Assembly: GCA_019694165.1 (NCBI GenBank)
Contig: JAIBCL010000015.1
Location: forward strand, 62,001 to 126,000
Source of the DNA: Verrucomicrobiaceae bacterium
Lineage (GTDB): Bacteria; Verrucomicrobiota; Verrucomicrobiia; Verrucomicrobiales; Verrucomicrobiaceae
Direction: 5' to 3'
Length of the DNA stretch: 64,000 nucleotides
How positions within the stretch are numbered: the first letter of the stretch is position 1; every line of letters begins with the position of its first letter. The position numbers and the translations under genes are program-made. Below are positions 51,592 through 61,000 of this stretch, piece after piece. The notes beneath the pieces were generated by a model, which ran no database searches, was not told the DNA's origin, and saw nothing but the letters and a program-made list of their open reading frames with translations.

Positions 51592-53142
51592 ATGGCAAAA
51601 AAACCTGTTGTTCTCATCATCCGCGACGGCTGGGGCATCAATCCCGGCGGCAGGGCGAAGGCCGTCGAAAACGGCGATGCAACGCTGCTCGCGCGCACGC
51701 CCTTCCACGATCACCTCTACGCGACGTATCCGCGCGGCACCGTGAGTGCGAGCGGTGAAGATGTGGGCCTTCCCGAAGGGCAAATGGGCAACAGCGAAGT
51801 GGGCCATCTCAACCTCGGCGCGGGCCGCATCGTCTATCAGGACCTGACGCGCATCAACAAGGCCATCCGTGACGGTGACCTGACGCGGAATCCGGTGTTG
51901 CAGGAGGCATTCGCGAAGGCCAAAGGCAAACGTCTTCATTTCCTCGGCCTCGTCAGCGACGGCGGCGTGCATTCACATCAGGATCATCTCGTTGCGTTCT
52001 GCGATGAGGCGAAGGCGGCGGGAGTGGGCGACATCATGGTCCACGCCATCACCGACGGACGCGACACCTCGCCAACCGGTGGCGCGGCGTATCTCGCGAA
52101 GCTCGAGGCAGACCTCGCGCGGAGCGGCGCGAAGATCGCGACGGTGATCGGCCGCTACTTTGCGATGGACCGCGACAAGCGCTGGGAGCGCAACAAGCTC
52201 GCATGGGACGCCATCGTGCTCGGCCGCGGAGACGTGCGCACCGACACGCCGTCCGCTGCCGCGAAGGCGGCCTACGCGGAGGAGCCGCGCGGGGATGAAT
52301 TCCTCCCGCCGATGATTTTCTCCCACGCCAGCGAGCAGCGCATCCGGGACGGCGACGTGATCCTGTGGTTCAATTTCCGCGCCGACCGCGCGCGCCAGCT
52401 CAGCGAGGCGTTTTTGAAAAGCGGCTTCAACGGCTTCGACCGCGAAGTCACGCCGAAGACCGGCTACTACACGCTCACCGAATACGACGTGACGTACTAC
52501 GATCTGGGCTGCCGTGTCGTCTTCGCGCCTGAGAGCATGAGCAACTTGCTCGGCCAGGTCGTCGCCGCAGCCGGCCTCAAGCAGCTCCGCGCCGCCGAGA
52601 CGGAGAAATACCCGCACGTCACCTTCTTCTTCAACGGCGGCATCGAGGAGCCGAATCCCGGCGAGGACCGCTACCTTGCCGTCAGCCCGAAGGAAGTGCC
52701 CACCTACGACAAGAAGCCGCAGATGAGCGCGCCCGATCTCACCTTCGAGGTGCTGCGCCGGCTCGAACACTACGATCTCGTCATCATGAACTACGCGAAT
52801 CCCGACATGGTCGGCCACACCGGCGTGGTCGAGGCCGGCATCCACGCGTGCGAGACCATCGACCTCGGTGTGCGGCTGATCGTGGAAAAAGTTCTCGAAC
52901 TCGGTGGCAGGCTCTTCATCACCGCCGACCACGGCAACTGTGAACTCATGCGCAATCCCGACGGCAGTCCGAACACCGCGCACACCACCAATCTCGTCCA
53001 TGGCATCTACGTCGCTGCGGATTCAGGAAGCTATTCCGTGCGGAACGGCATTCTCGCCGACATCGCGCCGACACTCCTCGACATGCTCGGCATGAAGCAG
53101 CCGGCGGAGATGACGGGGAAGAGCCTGCTGGCCAAGAAGTGA
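51592..53142 (+). CDS. gpmI: 2,3-bisphosphoglycerate-independent phosphoglycerate mutase
   Basis: A 516-residue alkaline-phosphatase-fold enzyme of glycolysis that interconverts 3- and 2-phosphoglycerate with Mn. The N-terminal VVLIIRDGWGIN supplies the first metal Asp; the phospho-Ser is in MGNSEVGHLN (Ser68). VSDGGVHSHQDHLVA, ITDGRDTSPTGG, RYFAMDRDKRWERN, FRADRARQL, and NYANPDMVGHTG and TADHGNCE with metal ligands follow in order. The length is usual. The next gene overlaps its stop by GTGA, so a small phosphatase is translated with it. Confidence 0.97.
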   Translation: MAKKPVVLIIRDGWGINPGGRAKAVENGDATLLARTPFHDHLYATYPRGTVSASGEDVGLPEGQMGNSEVGHLNLGAGRIVYQDLTRINKAIRDGDLTRNPVLQEAFAKAKGKRLHFLGLVSDGGVHSHQDHLVAFCDEAKAAGVGDIMVHAITDGRDTSPTGGAAYLAKLEADLARSGAKIATVIGRYFAMDRDKRWERNKLAWDAIVLGRGDVRTDTPSAAAKAAYAEEPRGDEFLPPMIFSHASEQRIRDGDVILWFNFRADRARQLSEAFLKSGFNGFDREVTPKTGYYTLTEYDVTYYDLGCRVVFAPESMSNLLGQVVAAAGLKQLRAAETEKYPHVTFFFNGGIEEPNPGEDRYLAVSPKEVPTYDKKPQMSAPDLTFEVLRRLEHYDLVIMNYANPDMVGHTGVVEAGIHACETIDLGVRLIVEKVLELGGRLFITADHGNCELMRNPDGSPNTAHTTNLVHGIYVAADSGSYSVRNGILADIAPTLLDMLGMKQPAEMTGKSLLAKK

Positions 53143-53474
53143 CGCGCCTTCTTTTCATCTGCTCCCGCAACCATTGGCGCAGTCCGACCGCGGAGGCTGT
53201 GTATCGTGATGACCCGCGCTTCGAGGTGCGCAGCGCGGGTGTGAGTGCGTCGGCCCGGCGGCGCGTGACGCAGAAAATGCTGCGCCGGGCGGATCTGGTG
53301 CTCGTCATGGAGCACGAGCACAAGCAGCGGCTGCTTGCCGAATTCTCCGAGGCCGCGGGCGTCGTGCGCATCGAGGTGCTCGATATTCCCGACGAGTACG
53401 GCTTCATGGACCCGGAACTCGTCGAGTTGATTCGCGAGCGCGTCGAGAGCGTGGCGTTCACGCTTCACGGTTGA
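53139..53474 (+). CDS. Low-molecular-weight protein-tyrosine-phosphatase-like protein
   Basis: A 111-residue protein with the LMW-PTP P-loop at the N-terminus, ICSRNHWRSPTAEAV, giving Cys8-x5-Arg14-Ser15. VRSAGVSASARRRVT and LVLVMEHEHKQRL continue the family pattern. The general-acid Asp is probably in VLDIPDEYGFMD. It is shorter than usual LMW-PTPs (about 150 residues), since helices between the P-loop and the DP loop are compact, as in a group of bacterial small phosphatases. The GTG start overlaps the TGA stop of gpmI, so it is translationally coupled. The substrate is unknown. Confidence 0.85.
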   Translation: MTRLLFICSRNHWRSPTAEAVYRDDPRFEVRSAGVSASARRRVTQKMLRRADLVLVMEHEHKQRLLAEFSEAAGVVRIEVLDIPDEYGFMDPELVELIRERVESVAFTLHG

Positions 53475-53533
53475 CAGCCGCGCATTTTCAATGCCTTTGA
53501 TGGCCCCTCCCGCCAGCCATTTTCCTTTCACGA

Positions 53534-56110
53534 ATGTCCAAGACCCTCATCATCGCCGAGAAGCCCAGCGTCGCAGCCGATCTCGCCAAGGCACTGGCAA
53601 AGGCGCCGGGCATGAAGGCGTTTGCGAAGGAGAAGGACTGGTTTGAAAACGAGACGCATGTCATTTCCTCGGCGGTCGGACACCTGCTCGAACTGAAAAT
53701 GCCGGAGAAGGACGGCAAGAAGATCGGCTGGGGCTGGACGCATCTGCCGATCATGCCGGGGCAGTTTGAATTGCAGCCCATCGAGTCGAGCGAAGACCGC
53801 TTCAAGGTGCTCAAGAGACTGCTCAAGCGCCCGGATGTGACCGGCGTGATCAATGCGTGCGATGCCGGACGCGAGGGCGAGCTGATCTTTCGTTATCTTT
53901 ACGAGGCCACGGGATGCAAGAAGCCCGTGCAGCGCCTCTGGATGCAGTCGATGACCCAGGGCGCGATCCTCGAAGCGTACGCGAAGCTGCGCTCGGACCA
54001 GGAGATGCAGCCGCTGGCCGATGCGGCAAAGTGCCGCTCGGAAAGCGACTGGCTCGTGGGCATCAACGCCACGCGCGCGCTCACGGCGCTGAACTCGCGG
54101 CACGGCGGCTTCCGCCTTACGCCGGTGGGGCGCGTGCAGACGCCCACGCTGGCGATTCTCGCGGAGCGCGAGCGGGCGATTCAGGCGTTCGAGGCGCGGA
54201 CGTATTTTGAAGTGATCGGCCTCTTTGAAGTGAAGGCGGGCCGCTACAATGGCCGCTGGATCGACGAGTCGTTCAAGAAGGACGAGAACGACGAGCACAA
54301 GAAGCCCGAGCGCATCTGGGACAAGGCGAAGGCGGACGAGATCGTCGCGCGCTGCGTGGGCAAGCCGGGCGTGATCGAGCAGACCACGAAGCCCGCGCGC
54401 CAGGCGCCGCCGCTGCTCTACGATCTCACCAGCCTGCAGCGCGAGGCGAGCAATCGCTTCGGCTTCTCCGCGCGCCGCACGCTGCAGATCGCGCAGGCGC
54501 TTTACGAGAAGTTCAAGGTGCTCACGTATCCACGAACGGACTCGCGCCACCTGCCGGAGGACTATCTCGGCACGGTGATCGGCACGATGAAGACTTTCGC
54601 CGCGCACAGCGAGAGCAGGCACGATGCGATGCCGCTCGATCTCATCCCGCACGCGGCCACGGCGTTGAGCAACAACTGGGTGCGGCCGAACAAGCGCATC
54701 TTCGACAATTCGAAGGTGAGTGATCACTTTGCCATCATCCCCACCGGCCAGATTCCGCCGAAGGAGCTTCCCGAGGCCGAGCAGAAGGTCTTCGACATGG
54801 TGACGCGCCGCTTCATCGCCGTGTTCTTCCCGGCGGCGGAGTTTGAAGTCACGACGCGCATCACGCGCGTCGGCAATGACGCCTTCAAGAGCGACGGCAA
54901 GGTGCTCATCGTCCCCGGCTGGCTCGCGGTCTATGGCAAGAAGGGCATCGAAGAAGCCGCCGAGCAGGGCGAGAGCGGCGGCAAGATTCTGACCGCCGCG
55001 ACCGCAGGCGAACACGCGAGCACGCTCGACGTGGAAGTGAACGAGCAGCAGACGAAGCCGCCGCCGCGCTATTCGGAAGCAACCCTTCTCTCCGCGATGG
55101 AAGGCGCCGGCAAGCTCGTCGATGACGAGGAACTCGCCGAAGCGATGAGCGAGCGCGGCCTCGGCACGCCCGCCACGCGCGCGGCCACCATCGAGGGCCT
55201 GATCATGGACAAGTACATCGAGCGCGCGGGCCGTGACCTCGTCGTCTCGAAGAAAGGGCTCGACATCATCGACCAGATCAGCGCCGTCGGCATCGACGCG
55301 CTGCGCTCGCCGGAGATGACCGGTCAGTGGGAGTTCAAGCTGCGCCAGATGGAGCACGCGAAGCTCGACCGCACGACTTTCATGAAGGAAATCCGCGGTC
55401 TCACCACGCAGATCGTGGACAAGACGAAGGCCTTCAACAAGGCGATCAAGGAGCGGGTGTATCCCGAGCTGGACGTCGTCTGCGGCGTCTGCGGCGGCCG
55501 CGGCTTCAAGCAGACCGACGAATTTTTCGGCTGCAAGAATCCCGAGTGCAAACTGCGCGTGCACAAGCATGTCGCCAGCCGCGAGCTGAGCGACTCGGAA
55601 ATCCGCACGCTCATTGAAAAGAAGTTCGTCGGCCCGCTCGAAGGCTTCCGCAGCCGCAAGGGCCAGGATTTCTCCGCGTCGCTCGAGATCAAGGACGACC
55701 AGAAGGTCGCCTTCGTCTTCCCGCAGGGCGATCCGAACTCGATGCAGATCGACTGGGAAACCGCGCCGGTCATCTGCGAGTGCCCCGTGTGCGCAAAGAA
55801 AGGCCGTCAATCGCAAATCCACGACACGCCCGCGGGCTACATCTGCAAGACGAACGCCGAAAACAAATCCGCCTGCAATGCACGCCTGCCGAAGGAGCTG
55901 TGCAAGAAGGAGATCACCGTCGAGAACGCGAGGAAGTTTTTCACCGAAGGCAAGACCGACCTCATCGTGAACATGATCTCCAAGCGCGGCCGCCCTTTCT
56001 CCGCCTTCCTCAACTGCCACCCCGGCGAGAAGCGCCTCCTGAGCTGGGAGTTCCCGCCGCGCGAGAAGAAGGCGCCGGGGGCGAAGGGCGGAAAGAAGGC
56101 GGCTTCGTGA
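53534..56110 (+). CDS. topB: DNA topoisomerase III
   Basis: An 858-residue type IA topoisomerase. The Toprim domain opens with TLIIAEKPSVAADLAK and has NACDAGREGELIF; the active-site Tyr is in LTYPRTDSRHLPE (Tyr332). GLGTPATRAATIEGL and the central DLTSLQREASNRFGFS are conserved. The C-terminus carries a zinc-like cysteine block (CGVCGGRGF ... GCKNPEC and CECPVC) and a final ISKRGRPFSAFL topoisomerase C-terminal repeat, then a Lys/Ala tail. It follows the phosphatase by 59 nt and may share its transcript. It should relax or decatenate single-strand-containing DNA in replication and repair. Confidence 0.95.
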   Translation: MSKTLIIAEKPSVAADLAKALAKAPGMKAFAKEKDWFENETHVISSAVGHLLELKMPEKDGKKIGWGWTHLPIMPGQFELQPIESSEDRFKVLKRLLKRPDVTGVINACDAGREGELIFRYLYEATGCKKPVQRLWMQSMTQGAILEAYAKLRSDQEMQPLADAAKCRSESDWLVGINATRALTALNSRHGGFRLTPVGRVQTPTLAILAERERAIQAFEARTYFEVIGLFEVKAGRYNGRWIDESFKKDENDEHKKPERIWDKAKADEIVARCVGKPGVIEQTTKPARQAPPLLYDLTSLQREASNRFGFSARRTLQIAQALYEKFKVLTYPRTDSRHLPEDYLGTVIGTMKTFAAHSESRHDAMPLDLIPHAATALSNNWVRPNKRIFDNSKVSDHFAIIPTGQIPPKELPEAEQKVFDMVTRRFIAVFFPAAEFEVTTRITRVGNDAFKSDGKVLIVPGWLAVYGKKGIEEAAEQGESGGKILTAATAGEHASTLDVEVNEQQTKPPPRYSEATLLSAMEGAGKLVDDEELAEAMSERGLGTPATRAATIEGLIMDKYIERAGRDLVVSKKGLDIIDQISAVGIDALRSPEMTGQWEFKLRQMEHAKLDRTTFMKEIRGLTTQIVDKTKAFNKAIKERVYPELDVVCGVCGGRGFKQTDEFFGCKNPECKLRVHKHVASRELSDSEIRTLIEKKFVGPLEGFRSRKGQDFSASLEIKDDQKVAFVFPQGDPNSMQIDWETAPVICECPVCAKKGRQSQIHDTPAGYICKTNAENKSACNARLPKELCKKEITVENARKFFTEGKTDLIVNMISKRGRPFSAFLNCHPGEKRLLSWEFPPREKKAPGAKGGKKAAS

Positions 56111-56131
56111 CGGGTAAAATGGCGTCAGGTC

Positions 56132-56677
56132 ATGGATTACAACCCTTACCAACCACCGGAGGCGCCGATCCTCGCTTCGTCTCCGAACGGTGACGCGGAA
56201 GAGATTCGTAAGGCTCACATCAAGCACGAGGCTTCGGTGAAGTCGGTGGGCACGCTCTACTTTCTCGCCGGCGCGCTTTGCATCGCAATGGCTGCCGCCA
56301 GTTTTCTCGATTCGAAGCCGAACCGGCAGGTCTCTGTCACCCTCGGGGTGGCTGCGTTTTTTGTGGTGATGGCCGTCGTGCAGTTCTGGATCGCGTATGG
56401 CCTGCGGAATCTCAAGCCATCCAGGCGCATCCCTACTGCGATCATGTCAGGCATCGGACTTCTGGGGTTTCCCCTCGGTACGGTCATCAATGCCTACATC
56501 ATGTTTCTCGTGCTCGGCAAAAAGGGGCGGATGGTGCTGTCGGACGAATACAAGCAGATCATCGCGCAGACGCCGCACATCAAATACAAGACGTCCATCA
56601 TCGTGTGGGTGTTCCTCGGCCTGCTGGTGCTGGTTCTCTTGCTCGGCCTGGGAGTGGCGATCTTCAGCAAAAGGTGA
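56132..56677 (+). CDS. Hypothetical four-helix membrane protein
   Basis: The protein has 181 residues. It begins with DYNPYQPPEAP, an N-terminal motif frequent in planctomycete and verrucomicrobial membrane proteins, followed by a charged cytoplasmic segment, then four hydrophobic stretches (LYFLAGALCIAMAAASFL, VTLGVAAFFVVMAVVQFWIA, IMSGIGLLGFPLGTVINAYI and IIVWVFLGLLVLVLLLGLGV). No catalytic residues stand out. It lies 21 nt after topB and may be in its transcript. The function is unknown. Confidence 0.8.
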   Translation: MDYNPYQPPEAPILASSPNGDAEEIRKAHIKHEASVKSVGTLYFLAGALCIAMAAASFLDSKPNRQVSVTLGVAAFFVVMAVVQFWIAYGLRNLKPSRRIPTAIMSGIGLLGFPLGTVINAYIMFLVLGKKGRMVLSDEYKQIIAQTPHIKYKTSIIVWVFLGLLVLVLLLGLGVAIFSKR

Positions 56678-56801
56678 CCCGGCGCGGCACGGCGGGTGCG
56701 TTGGTCTTCGCCGGTCGTGCTGCATTTTATGCGGCCCGCCGGAGTCCGGATGCAATAGAGGCTTGGTTTCCGCGTTGGGTCTGATCATGCCAGCAGGTCC
56801 C

Positions 56802-57791
56802 ATGAACTCGCTCCTCTCCTCCACCACCGGGAAGTCCTTCCACCGTCGCGACATTCTGCGTGCGCTCAGTTCCTCCGTCGCATTCGCCGCGCTGCCATCA
56901 TCGCGGGCTGTGACGCCCGCGCCGGGGCGGGACTCGCTGGCGATGCAGTTCTACAAGAGCCTCACGGATGAGCAGCGCGCGAAAATCGTGCTGCCGCGCA
57001 ACCACGAAAAGCGCGGGTTCGTGAGCAACTGGTGGTACATCTGCCCCGAGCAACGGCTGCACACCTTTTACACGAAGGAGCAGCAGGACCTGGTGAAGCA
57101 GCTCTTCGAGTCGCTGCACCACCCCGATCATCGTGAGAAGATGACCTGGCAGGTGCAGAAGGACCTGATGGGGCAGATCAAGAACACGCCCTCCGTCGGC
57201 TTCTTCGGCACGCCCGAGGACGAGGACTTCGAGTTCATCTACACGGGTCATCACGTCACGCGGCGTTGTTTTGCGCGCAACGACGGCCCTCCGGGCTTCG
57301 GCGGCCGGCCGATCTTTTACGGCAATTTTGCCAAGGCATTTCGCGAGGAGAAGGATCACGCGGGCAATCCCTTCTGGTATCAGGGGCTGATCTTCAATGA
57401 GTTCGTCAGCGCGCTCGACGGCAAACAGCAGGAGAAGATGCTCGCCGCCCGCGAACCGCGCTCGGAGAAGCCTGCGGAAGTGATCGCGCGCCGGGCCGAC
57501 GATCTGCCAGGGATAGCCGCCGCCGACCTCACGAAGGACCAGCAGGCGAAGCTGCTCGAGACGATGCGCCGCATGCTCGTGTGCTTCCGGCCAGGCGATG
57601 TGGCCGCCACGATGAAGACCATCGAGCAAAAGAAGATCGTCGAGAAGCTCTTCATCTCATGCTACGGCGGCGAGCAGGACATCGGGGGCGACAAGGTGTG
57701 GGACACCTGGCAGATCGAAGGGCCTGACATGGTCTGGTACTTCCGCGGCATGCCGCACATCCACGGCTACTTCCATCTTGCCGCGGCATAG
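56802..57791 (+). CDS. DUF3500 family exported protein
   Basis: A 329-residue protein with a twin-arginine-type leader (HRRDILRALSSSVAFAAL) starting at 56802; ATG 56787 is an alternative. The mature part has the DUF3500 pattern: QRAKIVLPRN, GFFGTPEDEDFEFIYTGHHVT with the paired His, FVSALDGKQQEKML, and the C-terminal WDTWQIEGPDMVWYFRG with a final His-x-His in HIHGYFHL. The function of the family is not established; metal binding through the His pairs is plausible. It follows the membrane protein gene by 125 nt. Export by Tat would be consistent with a cofactor inserted in the cytoplasm. Confidence 0.85.
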   Translation: MNSLLSSTTGKSFHRRDILRALSSSVAFAALPSSRAVTPAPGRDSLAMQFYKSLTDEQRAKIVLPRNHEKRGFVSNWWYICPEQRLHTFYTKEQQDLVKQLFESLHHPDHREKMTWQVQKDLMGQIKNTPSVGFFGTPEDEDFEFIYTGHHVTRRCFARNDGPPGFGGRPIFYGNFAKAFREEKDHAGNPFWYQGLIFNEFVSALDGKQQEKMLAAREPRSEKPAEVIARRADDLPGIAAADLTKDQQAKLLETMRRMLVCFRPGDVAATMKTIEQKKIVEKLFISCYGGEQDIGGDKVWDTWQIEGPDMVWYFRGMPHIHGYFHLAAA

Positions 57792-57896
57792 CCACGCGTG
57801 GCATGCGGGCCCGGTCGCGACGGCGGCCGGTCGGCGGGGTGAAATTTCGCCCGCTACAAACCGCGCCGTGGCTGCGTTCTTTGGACGCACCACACC

Positions 57897-59159
57897 ATGA
57901 ACAAGATCATCAGTCCTTTGCTCGCCGCCGTTCTCCCGCTCGCCGCTTCCGCGGCGGATGTTTCGTTCAAGAAGATCACGCTCACGCGCGAGTTCTGGGG
58001 CGAGGGGGCGCATTTCGCGGATTTCGATGGCGACGGGCAGAATGACATTTGCTGCGGCCCCTTCATCTGGTGGGGGCCTGAGTTCAAGCTGCGCACCGCC
58101 TATTCCGCACCGAAACCGGATCGCGCCAAACCCGTGACCGACGAGCAGTATCTGCCGAACTACGAGGCATTCACCAAAGGCGCACAAAAGCCCTACGACG
58201 GCGAGAAGGGCTACTCCGACTACTTCCTCATCTACGCGTATGATTTCAACAACGACGGCAAGCAGGACATCATCGTCTTCTCCTGGCCGGGCGACATCAC
58301 GGCCTGGTATGAGAACCCAGGCAAGCGCGACGCCGGTGCGTGGAAGCGCCATGTGATCTTCGACGTGACGGACAATGAATCACCGATGCTCGGCGACCTG
58401 AGCGGAGACGGGAAGCCCGAGCTGGTCTGCCACACGGGCGGCCGCCTCGGCTACGCATCGCTCGACTGGAGCGATACGACGAAGCCCGCCACCTATCACG
58501 CGATCAGCAAGCCGGACATCAAGAAGTACTTCCGCTACACGCACGGCTACGGCTTTGGCGACGTCAATGGCGACGGACGCCCCGACATCCTCGACAAGGA
58601 AGGCTGGCGCGAGCAGCCGGCCCCGGCCTCGGAAGAGTGGGTCTTTCATCCGGTGCCGTTCGCACCCGCCACGATGCCGCACGGCCCTTCCCAGATGCAG
58701 GTCTATGACGTGAACGGCGACGGCAAGAACGACGTCATCGCCAGTTGGGATGCGCATGGCTACGGCCTCGCGTGGAACGAGCAGAAAGCCGACGGCTCCT
58801 TTGTCTCGCATCAGCTCATGGGCGAGACGCCCGGGCAGAGCCCGCACGGCGTGAAGTTCACGCAGCTTCATGCGACCGACATGGCCGACATCAATGGCGA
58901 CGGTGTGAAGGACCTCATCACCGGCAAGCGCTTCTGGGCGCACGGTCCGAACAAGGATGCCGAACCCGGCGCGCCGGCCGTGTTGTATTGGTTTGAGATC
59001 AAGCGCGATGGCAAAGGCGGCGCTGACTTCATCCCGCATCAAATCGACGATGACAGCGGCGTCGGCACTCAGGTTTCCGCCGGTGACGTGAACAAGGACG
59101 GCAAGCAGGACGTGATCGTGGGAAACAAGAAGGGCGTGTTTGTTTTCCTGCAGCAGTAG
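57897..59159 (+). CDS. Secreted FG-GAP/VCBS repeat beta-propeller protein
   Basis: This 420-residue protein has a signal peptide (IISPLLAAVLPLAASA) and a set of calcium-loop blades of the FG-GAP type: ADFDGDGQNDICCG, YDFNNDGKQDIIVF, GDLSGDGKPELVCH, GDVNGDGRPDILDK, YDVNGDGKNDVIAS, ADINGDGVKDLITG, and GDVNKDGKQDVIVG. Seven loops indicate a seven-bladed propeller. Such proteins bind partners or polysaccharide outside the cell. It stands alone between DUF3500 and GH10-like genes, on the same strand. Confidence 0.9.
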   Translation: MNKIISPLLAAVLPLAASAADVSFKKITLTREFWGEGAHFADFDGDGQNDICCGPFIWWGPEFKLRTAYSAPKPDRAKPVTDEQYLPNYEAFTKGAQKPYDGEKGYSDYFLIYAYDFNNDGKQDIIVFSWPGDITAWYENPGKRDAGAWKRHVIFDVTDNESPMLGDLSGDGKPELVCHTGGRLGYASLDWSDTTKPATYHAISKPDIKKYFRYTHGYGFGDVNGDGRPDILDKEGWREQPAPASEEWVFHPVPFAPATMPHGPSQMQVYDVNGDGKNDVIASWDAHGYGLAWNEQKADGSFVSHQLMGETPGQSPHGVKFTQLHATDMADINGDGVKDLITGKRFWAHGPNKDAEPGAPAVLYWFEIKRDGKGGADFIPHQIDDDSGVGTQVSAGDVNKDGKQDVIVGNKKGVFVFLQQ

Positions 59160-59343
59160 GTCGCGTCTGCGCCCGTCCCGCAGAGAGGGGGGTGCGTGGT
59201 GAGGGCGGGCCGCCCTTGCTGCTTGGCACTGCTTCTTGTGATCAGCGGTCGAGGGAGGGGTGCCTTCAATGCGGAGTCGCAACCGCAGTGAACTTTGGGT
59301 TGCGCGGGCGATGATCGGCTCTTCGTTCGGGGCTTCATCGACC

Positions 59344-60900
59344 ATGACGCGAGTGTGTTCATCTTCCGGCAGCGCATTGATCGGCGGCATTTTGAGGCTC
59401 GCCCGGGCATTGGTGGCCGGGGTGGCTGCGTTCGTGGTGGGGACGGCCTGCCTCGCCCAGCCTCTCGCGCGTCCGCCGCTGCCCGCGCGGGAGTTCCGCG
59501 GCGTGTGGATCGCCACGGTGCATGGGGTGGACTGGCCGAGCGAGCCGGGTCTGCCGGGTGAAAAGCAAAAGGAACAATTGCGCAAGGCCATCGAGGCTGC
59601 CTCGGCGCTGCGCATCAATGCCATCATCTTTCAAGTGCGCCCTGCCGGCGACGCGATGTACAAGTCGGCCATCGAGCCATGGTCGCCCTTCCTCACCGGG
59701 AAGATGGGCCGGCCGCCGACGCCGGAGTGGGACCCGCTGGAATTCGCCGTGGCCGAGGCGCACAGGCGGGGCATCGAGATGCACGCGTGGTTCAATCCTT
59801 ACCGCGCTCTGGCGGGGGACAAACATGCTCCCGGCGGCACCCACATCCGCATCCAGCATCCGGAGTGGACGGCACGCTACGGACCGGACGTGTGGACGGA
59901 CCCCGGAGAGCCGGGCGTGAACGAGCGCACGCGCGCCGTGGTCCTCGACGTGGTCAGGCGCTACGATGTGGATGGCGTGCATCTGGATGATTACTTCTAC
60001 CCATATCCGGTGAAAGGGGCGGGCGGGGAGCTGGTCGAGTTTCCCGACGAAAAGACATATGCGCGCTACAAGGCCGGTGGCGGCACGCTGGAGCGCAGTG
60101 CGTGGCGCCGGCAGAATGTCGATGCGCTGATCCAGGGTGCATACTCCGACATCAAAGGGGCGAAGCGCTGGGTGAAGTTTGGCATCAGCCCTTTCGGCCT
60201 GTGGCGGCCGAATGTGCCCGAAGGCACTGGCGGCGGACTCGATCCCTACGAGGACCTCGCTGCCGATTCACGCAAGTGGCTGCAGAACGGCTGGGTGGAC
60301 TACATGGCGCCGCAGCTCTACTGGCCCATCGAGCCGAAGCAGTTGAGCTTCACCACGTTTTACGACTGGTGGCTCAGCCAGAACACTGCGGGACGGCACA
60401 TCTTCCCCGGCATGGCGGACCACCGCATCGGCAGCGACCGCGGGCCTGGCGAGATACTCCGGCAGATCAGCGAGGTGCGCCGGCGCGGGAACATGACGCC
60501 GCCCGGTCATCTGCATTTCAGCTTCAGCACGCTCACCAGGGATATTGGCAAGATCGGCACTCTCACGCGTCAGCGCGCTTACACGACGCTGGCGCTCCCG
60601 CCGGCCACGCCGTGGCTGGGTGAGAGCCGTCTGCCTGTGCCGCTGCTCAAGCCGGCGTTTGAGAAGGGCAGGGGAAAGTCGGTGAGCTGGACGTTTGTCG
60701 ATGACCGATATCTATCGCTCGTGCGCTGGTGGGTGGTGCAGGTGGCTTCGGGCGGTCAATGGAGCACATTCCAGGTGCTGCCCGCCACGCAGCTCTCGAT
60801 GCCCTGGCCGGACAAGGCGCAGGCCGTCTCGGTGCGGCCGGCAGGATTTTCCTGGGAAGTGGGCGAGGCGGCCTACGTCGAGGGTCCGCACACGGGCTGA
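59344..60900 (+). CDS. Family 10-like glycosyl hydrolase (GHL10/DUF187)
   Basis: This exported protein has about 518 residues, with an N-terminal signal (ALVAGVAAFVVGTACLA). The start at 59344 is chosen to keep that signal terminal. The catalytic barrel shows FRGVWIATVHGVDWPSEPG, INAIIFQVRPAGDAMYKS, GIEMHAWFNPYRA, VDGVHLDDYFYPYP with a likely acid, FGISPFGLW, and DYMAPQLYWPIE, the pattern of DUF187/YngK proteins. A C-terminal region of about 120 residues looks like a beta domain. It probably cuts a glycan of peptidoglycan or exopolysaccharide. Confidence 0.9.
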   Translation: MTRVCSSSGSALIGGILRLARALVAGVAAFVVGTACLAQPLARPPLPAREFRGVWIATVHGVDWPSEPGLPGEKQKEQLRKAIEAASALRINAIIFQVRPAGDAMYKSAIEPWSPFLTGKMGRPPTPEWDPLEFAVAEAHRRGIEMHAWFNPYRALAGDKHAPGGTHIRIQHPEWTARYGPDVWTDPGEPGVNERTRAVVLDVVRRYDVDGVHLDDYFYPYPVKGAGGELVEFPDEKTYARYKAGGGTLERSAWRRQNVDALIQGAYSDIKGAKRWVKFGISPFGLWRPNVPEGTGGGLDPYEDLAADSRKWLQNGWVDYMAPQLYWPIEPKQLSFTTFYDWWLSQNTAGRHIFPGMADHRIGSDRGPGEILRQISEVRRRGNMTPPGHLHFSFSTLTRDIGKIGTLTRQRAYTTLALPPATPWLGESRLPVPLLKPAFEKGRGKSVSWTFVDDRYLSLVRWWVVQVASGGQWSTFQVLPATQLSMPWPDKAQAVSVRPAGFSWEVGEAAYVEGPHTG

Positions 60901-61000
60901 CCTGTACGATTTCTGCTCATTCGTCGTCGTCTTTACGGCATCGCATTTTCTGCTTCCCCTTCGCTGCGCGAGCCGGTACGATCTGGTCTTGTTAAACAAG

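Noticed and set aside
53528..56227. Open frame of nearly 900 codons antisense to topB
   Set aside because: It mirrors topB codons in GC-rich DNA. The translation has no domain character, while topB has every family motif.
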